NCBI RefSeq assembly: GCF_000474945.1
Contig: NZ_AXDW01000010.1
Span: 62,001 to 126,000, forward strand
Direction: 5' to 3'
Source: Solimonas soli DSM 21787
GTDB lineage: Bacteria > Pseudomonadota > Gammaproteobacteria > Nevskiales > Nevskiaceae
Length of the DNA: 64,000 nucleotides
Positions 58,160 through 64,000 of the stretch are shown here, in pieces. The translations under genes and the position numbers were made by a program. A model generated the notes under the pieces. That model saw nothing but the letters and a program-made list of their open reading frames with translations. It did not search any database and was not told the DNA's origin. The first letter of the stretch is position 1. Every line of letters starts with the position of its first letter.

Positions 58160-60436
58160 ATGCCGATCGAACTGCCGTCGCTGGATGATCGCCGCTACCA
58201 GCAGCTCGTCGACGAGACGCTGGCGCGCGTGCCGGTGCACACGCCGGAATGGACCAACTTCAACAAGAGCGATCCCGGCGTCACGCTGGTCGAGCTGTTC
58301 TCGTTCCTGACCGAAAGCCTGCTCTATCGCGCCAACCAGATTCCCGAGCGCAACCGCCGCAAGTTCCTGCAGCTGCTCGGCCTCGGCCTGCGCCCGGCGG
58401 AGGCGGCGCGCGGCCTGGTGACGATCAGCAACGAGCGCGGCGATTGCGCGGCGGTCACGGTGCCGGCCGGTCTCGAGGTGCGCGCCGGCAGCCTGCCGTT
58501 CCGCGTCGAGCTGGGCCTCGACGTGCTGCCGGTCGAGGCGCGCGCCTACTTCAAGCGCCAGGTCGCGGCCGCCGGCGCGCTGCTCGACTACACCAATCTG
58601 CTGTACGCCTCGTACAGCCAGGACCTGCCGGGCGACTTCGATCTGTACGAGTCGGTCGCCTTCGACGGCAAGCTGGTGCCGCAGCTCGATCTCAACGCCG
58701 ACACCGTCGACGGCACGCTGTGGATCGCGCTGCTCGCGCGCAAGGGCGACAGCCTCGACGACGCCCGCGCGGCGCTCGCCGCGCGCACGCTGACGCTCGG
58801 CATCGTGCCGGCGCTCGACGCCGAGCGCGCCGATCTGACGCCGGGCGGGCGCAGCGACAGCGCGGCGCGCGGCCTGCTCGAGTTCGCGCTGCCGAAGATT
58901 CCCGCCGACGGCGGCCTGCCGCTCGATGCGCAGAACCGCCCGGCGCCGTCGTACCGCGTGCTCGAGCCGCGCACCGACGTCGATCTGCTCGCCGCGCCCG
59001 GCGTCGTGCAGCTCACGCTGCCGGCGGCCGGCGATCTGCAGCTGTGGAACGATCTCGATCCGCTCGAAGCCGGCGTCGGCGATCTGCCGCCGGCGCTGAC
59101 CGACGCCAGCGTCGCCGGCCGCGTCGTCACCTGGCTGCGCATCAAGGCCGGCGGCGCCGCGAAGGCGCGCCTGCTGTGGGCCGGCATCAACGCCGCGCCG
59201 GTCGTGCAGCGCGAGCGCGTCGCCGGCGAACGCCTCGCCGCCGGCAACGGCACGCCCGACCAGCAGCGCCGCCTCGCGCGCGCGCCGGTGCTGCCCGGTT
59301 CGGTCAGCGTGCTCAGCGTCGAGAACGGCACCACGCACGTCTGGCAGGAGATCGACGATCTCGCCGCCGCCGGCGCCGAAGTGCCGCTCGCCGCCGTGCG
59401 CCTGCCGCCCGGCGCGCCGCAACCGCCGCCGGCGCCGAGCGAGGTCTTCATCGCCGACCACGAGGCCGGCTTGCTGACCTTCGGCGACGGCTTGCGCGGC
59501 CGGCGCCTGCCCGACGGCGCGCCGCTGCTGGCGAGCTACGAGTGCTGCGCCGGCGCCGCCGGCAATGTCGGTGCCGCGTCGATCGCCGGCGCCCCGGCGC
59601 TGCCCAGCGGATTCTCGGTGACGAACCCGGTGCGTACCTGGGGCGGTGCCGACGCGCAGAGCGTGGCCGACGGCGAGAAGCAGATCCGCCGCTGGCTGCA
59701 GCATCGCGACCGCCTCGTCAGCGCCGACGATTTCGAGCCGATCGCGCGGCGCGCGCCGGGCGTCGATCTCGGCCGCATCGACGTGCTGCCGGCCTTCCAT
59801 CCGGATCTGGTGCCGGGCGAGCCGGGCTCGGCGCCCGGCGTGGTCACGGTGATGGCGATTCCGCGCGTCGATCCGCGCCAGCCGGATGCGCCGCAGCCGG
59901 ATCGCCTGTTCCTCGACGCGCTGTGCCGCCATCTCGACGCGCGCCGCCTGGTGACCACTGAGCTGGTCGTGCGCGGGCCGGTCTACAAGCCGCTGTGGAT
60001 CTCGGTCGGCATCGACGCCGTCGCCGGCGTGTCGGTCGCCGAGACCGTCGACGCCGTGAAGGCGCGCCTGCGCGAGTTCCTGCGCCCGGTGCGCGAGGCC
60101 GACGCCGACACCACGCTGCGCCTGTTCGCGCCGCAGCAGGCGAGCGCCGCGCAGGGCTGGCCGCTGCGCACCGCCGTCACGCAGCGCGTGCTGATGGCGG
60201 AAGTCGCGCGCGTCGCCGGCGTCGCCGCCGTCGTCGATCTGCTGCTGGCGAGCGGCGGCGGCGCGGCGAGCGCGAGCATCGACATGGTCGGCCTCGAACT
60301 GCCGCGCGTGCTCGGCATCTCGGTGGTCGCCGGCGATCCTCTGTCGATCGAGGCGCTGCGCGGCGACGCCAGCGCCGCCAGCGCCAGCAGCGGCCGGCCG
60401 CGCCTGCCGGTGCCGGTCACGCCGGAGAACTGCTGA
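58160..60436 (+). CDS. Baseplate assembly protein, gpJ/gp6-like (Pvc11)
   Basis: A 758-residue baseplate J protein (TIGR02243-type). It begins IELPSLDDRRYQQLVDETLA and EWTNFNKSDPGVTLVELFSF, with later WGGADAQSVADGEKQIRRWL and FEPIARRAPGVDLGRIDVLP. It builds the wedge ring around the hub. Complete; followed by a 409-base non-coding gap unusual for this compact operon. Confidence 0.94.
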   Translation: MPIELPSLDDRRYQQLVDETLARVPVHTPEWTNFNKSDPGVTLVELFSFLTESLLYRANQIPERNRRKFLQLLGLGLRPAEAARGLVTISNERGDCAAVTVPAGLEVRAGSLPFRVELGLDVLPVEARAYFKRQVAAAGALLDYTNLLYASYSQDLPGDFDLYESVAFDGKLVPQLDLNADTVDGTLWIALLARKGDSLDDARAALAARTLTLGIVPALDAERADLTPGGRSDSAARGLLEFALPKIPADGGLPLDAQNRPAPSYRVLEPRTDVDLLAAPGVVQLTLPAAGDLQLWNDLDPLEAGVGDLPPALTDASVAGRVVTWLRIKAGGAAKARLLWAGINAAPVVQRERVAGERLAAGNGTPDQQRRLARAPVLPGSVSVLSVENGTTHVWQEIDDLAAAGAEVPLAAVRLPPGAPQPPPAPSEVFIADHEAGLLTFGDGLRGRRLPDGAPLLASYECCAGAAGNVGAASIAGAPALPSGFSVTNPVRTWGGADAQSVADGEKQIRRWLQHRDRLVSADDFEPIARRAPGVDLGRIDVLPAFHPDLVPGEPGSAPGVVTVMAIPRVDPRQPDAPQPDRLFLDALCRHLDARRLVTTELVVRGPVYKPLWISVGIDAVAGVSVAETVDAVKARLREFLRPVREADADTTLRLFAPQQASAAQGWPLRTAVTQRVLMAEVARVAGVAAVVDLLLASGGGAASASIDMVGLELPRVLGISVVAGDPLSIEALRGDASAASASSGRPRLPVPVTPENC

Positions 60437-60845
60437 TGCGCCTGGAACAAAAGCACGCAGGGCGGGTGAGGGTGCACAGCCCCGCCGATCGCCGTTCACG
60501 GTGCACGGCTTCAGCGGCGGCGCAGCCGCCGTGCCGTGGCTTTGCCGTTCCGCTTTTACGGTCCCCTTGGGCGGCGCCGAGAAGCGCAGCCGGCGCGGGG
60601 GCTTCAGAGCGACCCGTGTCTGAGGAGGCGAAGCCGACGAGTTGGGTCGCGTCCCCCGTGCCGGCGAGCATCGCAGGGCATCGGCGCGCAGCGCCGACGT
60701 CGCCCCAGGGTGTGCTTTCTTTTGGATACTTTTCTTTGCACAAGCAAAGAAAAGTATCTCGGCCCGCAGGCCGAAACCCGCGCTCGCACGATGAGCGGTG
60801 CCGCGCGATCGGGCGGAAGCAGAACGCGGCACGCGAGGCGGCGCG
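60437..60845. repeat. Non-coding repeat block between gpJ-like and gpI-like genes
   Basis: 409 bases without a convincing gene. The clearest feature is a perfect 15-bp hairpin, GATACTTTTCTTTGC-ACAA-GCAAAGAAAAGTATC (60725-60758), strikingly AT-rich for this genome, with further GC-rich repeated phrases such as GCGGCGGCGCAGCCGCCG. It has the look of an interspersed repeat insertion of the kind seen in Xanthomonadaceae. The hairpin may reduce readthrough into the last gene. Confidence 0.7.
60725..60758. repeat. Perfect 15-bp AT-rich hairpin
   Basis: Arms 60725-60739 and 60744-60758 with a four-base ACAA loop. No T-tract follows on the plus strand, so it is not a standard terminator. Confidence 0.85.
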
Positions 60846-63830
60846 ATGAACGTCAACGGCGCGCGCTTCCATCTCTTGCTCGGCGAGTCCGACTGGTCGC
60901 GCTGCGCGGTCTACGCCGGCGTGGTGCCGAAGACGCTGGCCGCGGCCTGGCTGGCGACGCCCGCGCCCGATCTCGAGTACGACGACGGCGAGCAGACCCT
61001 GCGCCTGCGCCGGGAACTCGAGACCTGGGTCGCGGCACCGGCCGATCTGCCGGTCGATGCCGAACAGCGCCGCGGCGCGGCGAGCGACCGCTTCGGCAAT
61101 CTCTACGTGATCGGCGACGACCGCCGCACGCTGTACGTGCGCTCGTCCGGCAGCGGCAAGCTCGGCGTGTTCGAGACCGGCGCGGCGCCGACGCCGGCGC
61201 GCGACGACTTCGCCGAGCTCGGCGCGGGCGGCAGCGGCACGCCGCCGCGCGAATACCTGGCGCTGGCCGTGACCAGCGACCACTACCTCGTCGTCGCCTG
61301 GCGCGACGCGGCGGCGCCGGCGGCGCCGACGCGCGCCGGCCTGTCCTCGTTCGACCTGCTCGCCGGCGGCCCGGCGCAGGAGCTGCTGTGGCCGCTGCCG
61401 GACTTCGCCGCCTGGGAGCTGTGCCCGCGCTGCGGCGGCGGCGTCTGGCTGCTCGACCGCACGAATCTCCGCCTCTGGGAATTCGACGCGCGCATGAGCC
61501 TGGTCAGCAGCGCGCAGGACAGCATCGAGCTCGAGCCGGAAGTCGTCGACGATTTCCAGGGCCTCGACGGCGCGCCGCGCGTGCACGCCGCGCGGCGCGT
61601 GCCGGGCGGCATCGATCTGTCGGCGGCCGGGCTCGGCGCGCTGCTCGGCGATGCGCCGCATGATCTCGTCGCCATCGAGCCGCTGCACGAGGACAGCGTG
61701 CTGCTGCTCGATGTCGACACCGCGCAGGGCCGCTCGCGCGTGTTGCGCTACCGGCGCCGCGACGGCGTCGCCAGCCTGCAGGCCAGCGACTGGCTGCAGT
61801 GGAGCGACGACGCTGCGTCACCGGCGCGGCCCTTTCTCGCGCAGGACTTCGCGTTCGCCGCGCTGTCGGCGGCCGAGCCCGCCGTCGAACTGCTGCTGCT
61901 CGGCACGCGCGACGGCAACCAGGCGATCGCCTACGCGATCGACGATGGCGACAGCTTCGCCCTGCAGCGCCGGCCGGACTTCATCCCCATGCGGCGCTGG
62001 CGCGGCCGCGCGCTGCAGCGCGTCGGCAACGTCGCCTGGTACGACAGCGGCGAGCGCTGGGTGCCGCTGGTCGCGCAGGCACGCGCGCGCTACGCCGAGA
62101 CCGCCGAGTTCATCACGCCCTGCTTCGACAGCGGCGAGATCGCCTGCACCTGGGACCGCCTCTTGCTCGACGCGGTGATTCCGCCGGACTGCGGCGTCGA
62201 GATCTGGAGCCGCGCCGCCGACGAGACGCTGAGCCTGTTCGCGAGCTGGCCGGAAGTGCCGGCGCCCTGGCAGGCCGAGCCGGCGCCGTACCGGCGCAGC
62301 CAGGCCAGCGAGCTGCCGTGGCTGAAGAGCGAGCTGCAACTCGCCGACGCGGTCGGCAGCGGCAGCTGGGAACTGCTGTTCCAGCAGGCGCGCGGCCGCT
62401 ATCTGCAGCTGCGCATCCGCCTCAGCGGCAGCGGCCGCGCGACGCCGCGCCTGCGCGCGCTGCGCGCCTGGTATCCGCGCTTTTCCTACGCGCAGCGCTT
62501 CCTGCCGCCGGTGTGGCGCGAGGAGCCGGCGGCGGCCAGCTTCATCGAGCGCTTCCTCGGCAACTTCGAGGGCACGCTGAGCGGCATCGAGGATCGCATC
62601 GCCACGCTGCAGGCCCTGCTCGATCCGCGCAGCGCGCCGGGCGAGGCGCTCGACTGGCTGGCGAGCTGGTTCGACGTCGCGCTCGATCCGGCCTGGGACG
62701 ACGCGCGCCGCCGCCTGTTCCTGCGCCACGCCTACGAATTCTTCAGCTATCGCGGCACGCTGTACGGCCTGCACACGGCGCTGTCGCTGGCCTTCGACGC
62801 CTGCGTCGACGAGCGCCTGTTCGCCGGCGTCGACGCGCCGCCCGACGCGAGCGGCATCCGCATCGTCGAGCAATACCTGACGCGGCGCTTCGATGCGCGC
62901 GTGCTCGGCGATGCCGGCAGCCGCGACGTGCTGCCGCGGATCGACACCACGCAGCGCTGGACGCCGAACGAAGGCAACGCCGGCCTCGTGCAGCGCTGGG
63001 CCACGGCGCGCGGCCTGACGCCGGGCGCCAGCGAAACACTCGTCGCCTTCGATCTCGCGGCGCCGGCCGACGCCGCGCTGGCCACGCAGTGGAATGCGTT
63101 CACGCAGGGCGCGCTCGGCTTCGTGCCGGCGCTCGGGGCCGCCGAGCGCGCGGGCTGGCAACGCTTCCTGCTGCTGCGCTACGGCAGCGTCGCCGCGCTG
63201 TCGGCCGCGCACGCGCAGAGCTATGCGAGCTTCGACGCGATCCGCCTGCCGAGCGACCGTCCCGGCCAGGCGACGATCGCCGCCGACTGGCTCGCCTATC
63301 TCGATGCCACGGCGGCGCCGCCGGCGCTGCAGCCGCGCGCGCGCTGGCAGGATTTCCTCGCGCGCCGCTATCGCCGCATCGGCCGCCTCAATGCCGCCTG
63401 CGAGACGCACTGGCTCGACTTCGCGGAAGCGCCGCTGCCCGACGCGCTGCCCTACAGCGCCGCGGCGCAGAACGACTGGCTGCAGTTCGAGGGCGAGGTG
63501 ATGGCGATGCAGCGGCGCGCGCACCGCTTCGCCGTGCTGCTGCCGCTGCGCAGCGTCGAGGACGACGGCCAGGCGCAGGAGCGCCTGCGCCTGGCGCGGC
63601 GCATCGTCGAGCTGGAGAAGCCGGCGCACACCATTTTCGAGCTGCGCTTCTACTGGGCGATGTTCCGCATCGGCGAAGCGCGCCTCGGCCTCGACACCAC
63701 GCTCGGCCAGGGCAGCCGCGCGCCTGAATTGATTCCGTCCACCGTGCTCGGCCGCGGCTACGTCGGCGCGAGCTTCGTCGCCGGGCCGGCGCCGCTGCGC
63801 GACGGCGATCGCCTGCGGCTCGACTGCTGA
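60846..63830 (+). CDS. Baseplate/tail protein I domain protein with N-terminal propeller-like region (Pvc12)
   Basis: A 994-residue protein from ATG 60846. The gpI/TIGR02242 domain lies at about residues 545-680: RFLPPVWREEPAAASFIERF, LDWLASWFDVALDPAWDDAR and RHAYEFFSYRGTLYGLHTAL. Residues 1-520 are beta-rich with repeated strands such as RFGNLYVIGDDRRTLYVRSS and look like a beta-propeller. After the gpI domain come two tandem helical repeats of the form WQxFLxxRYxxIxxLNxA (about residues 771 and 831). It connects baseplate and fibres; the propeller could bind a receptor or shield the baseplate. Confidence 0.88.
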   Translation: MNVNGARFHLLLGESDWSRCAVYAGVVPKTLAAAWLATPAPDLEYDDGEQTLRLRRELETWVAAPADLPVDAEQRRGAASDRFGNLYVIGDDRRTLYVRSSGSGKLGVFETGAAPTPARDDFAELGAGGSGTPPREYLALAVTSDHYLVVAWRDAAAPAAPTRAGLSSFDLLAGGPAQELLWPLPDFAAWELCPRCGGGVWLLDRTNLRLWEFDARMSLVSSAQDSIELEPEVVDDFQGLDGAPRVHAARRVPGGIDLSAAGLGALLGDAPHDLVAIEPLHEDSVLLLDVDTAQGRSRVLRYRRRDGVASLQASDWLQWSDDAASPARPFLAQDFAFAALSAAEPAVELLLLGTRDGNQAIAYAIDDGDSFALQRRPDFIPMRRWRGRALQRVGNVAWYDSGERWVPLVAQARARYAETAEFITPCFDSGEIACTWDRLLLDAVIPPDCGVEIWSRAADETLSLFASWPEVPAPWQAEPAPYRRSQASELPWLKSELQLADAVGSGSWELLFQQARGRYLQLRIRLSGSGRATPRLRALRAWYPRFSYAQRFLPPVWREEPAAASFIERFLGNFEGTLSGIEDRIATLQALLDPRSAPGEALDWLASWFDVALDPAWDDARRRLFLRHAYEFFSYRGTLYGLHTALSLAFDACVDERLFAGVDAPPDASGIRIVEQYLTRRFDARVLGDAGSRDVLPRIDTTQRWTPNEGNAGLVQRWATARGLTPGASETLVAFDLAAPADAALATQWNAFTQGALGFVPALGAAERAGWQRFLLLRYGSVAALSAAHAQSYASFDAIRLPSDRPGQATIAADWLAYLDATAAPPALQPRARWQDFLARRYRRIGRLNAACETHWLDFAEAPLPDALPYSAAAQNDWLQFEGEVMAMQRRAHRFAVLLPLRSVEDDGQAQERLRLARRIVELEKPAHTIFELRFYWAMFRIGEARLGLDTTLGQGSRAPELIPSTVLGRGYVGASFVAGPAPLRDGDRLRLDC

Positions 63831-64000
63831 GCCTTGATCTACGACCGAACCGCCATGCCAGAAATCGCGCCCCGGATGATGAATGTCGTGCTTGGCATGG
63901 CCGCCCTCATCCTGCCGCTCGCTGCGCGAGCGGTCCGGCGTCGGCTTGCTTCGGCTCGGCATGGGCCAAGCCTCGGCCGGGCCAACGCCTCTGCCGCTGC
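63831..64000. repeat. Non-coding end of the window with inverted repeats
   Basis: GCCATGCCA (63852-63860) pairs with TGGCATGGC (63893-63901), and CCGCTCGC-TGC-GCGAGCGG (63915-63933) is a perfect hairpin. The latter resembles an arm of the repeat at 26862-26926. No gene start is evident before the window ends. Confidence 0.6.

Noticed and set aside
45343-63830. Interpretation as a prophage tail module
   Set aside because: No terminase, portal, capsid, integrase or lysis genes are seen, and Pvc16, Pvc7 and duplicate sheath/tube genes indicate an injection system. Sequence beyond the window could still change this.
45343-63830. Interpretation as a type VI secretion system
   Set aside because: No TssJ/L/M membrane complex, TssB/C pair or ClpV is present; the sheath, gpJ and gpI proteins are of eCIS/phage type.

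Overview
The window is high-GC bacterial chromosome with gammaproteobacterial gene order: uvrA/MFS/ssb, miaB/ybeZ/ybeY/corC, maf/rng/yhdP/nitrilase/tldD and rsmD/coaD/ferredoxin. A large TonB-dependent receptor, many palindromic intergenic repeats and this synteny fit Xanthomonadales or Nevskiales best. I cannot assign a genus from sequence alone. No rRNA, tRNA, CRISPR array, integrase or transposase was seen.

Layout. 1-8133: the end of a prolyl-oligopeptidase gene, a sirtuin, uvrA, a DUF454 membrane protein, an MFS transporter and ssb with its terminator. 8084-10116: a less tidy stretch with an NTF2-like gene, an AraC-type regulator with an apparent frameshift, and the truncated remnant of a hydroxyacid dehydrogenase ending in a repeat. 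10117-20437: a sulfur-scavenging locus. It has a LacI-type regulator divergent from tauD-like dioxygenase, ssuA-like binding protein, TonB-dependent receptor, LLM flavin monooxygenase, aldo/keto reductase, a fused double SsuC-like permease and ssuB-like ATPase. A near-perfect LacI-type palindrome lies in the divergent promoter. 20555-32569: MFS efflux, quinone oxidoreductase, LMW phosphatase, miaB, a threonine-dehydratase-like gene, ybeZ, ybeY, corC, a DUF4105/Lnb-like membrane protein at the place where many relatives carry lnt, a class II aldolase, maf and rng. 32693-43358: yhdP, a nitrilase carrying an in-frame palindromic repeat, tldD, a decayed acetyltransferase gene, an SRPBCC-like protein, rsmD, coaD, ferredoxin, an HD-domain protein and xthA.

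43689-63830 is the most striking region. It holds a sigma-54 enhancer-binding regulator followed by a close match to a sigma-54 promoter and a tightly coupled operon for a contractile injection system of the eCIS/PVC/Afp kind. In order: DUF3467 protein, Pvc16-like cap protein, an unrecognised two-domain protein, sheath, tube, a 948-residue second sheath with a fibronectin-III-like insert, second tube, Pvc7-like tube initiator, a 57-residue DUF5908-like protein, gp27-like hub, gpV-like spike, a 699-residue protein with a C-terminal membrane segment, gp25-like, gpJ-like and gpI-like baseplate proteins. Tape measure, AAA+ ATPase, fibres, PAAR tip and cargo are not in the window and would be expected beyond 64000. 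No capsid, terminase, portal or T6SS membrane-complex genes are seen, so neither a prophage nor a T6SS is supported. The sigma-54 control, the membrane-anchored component, the FN3-bearing sheath and the propeller-like gpI protein together make this an unusual CIS variant worth following up.
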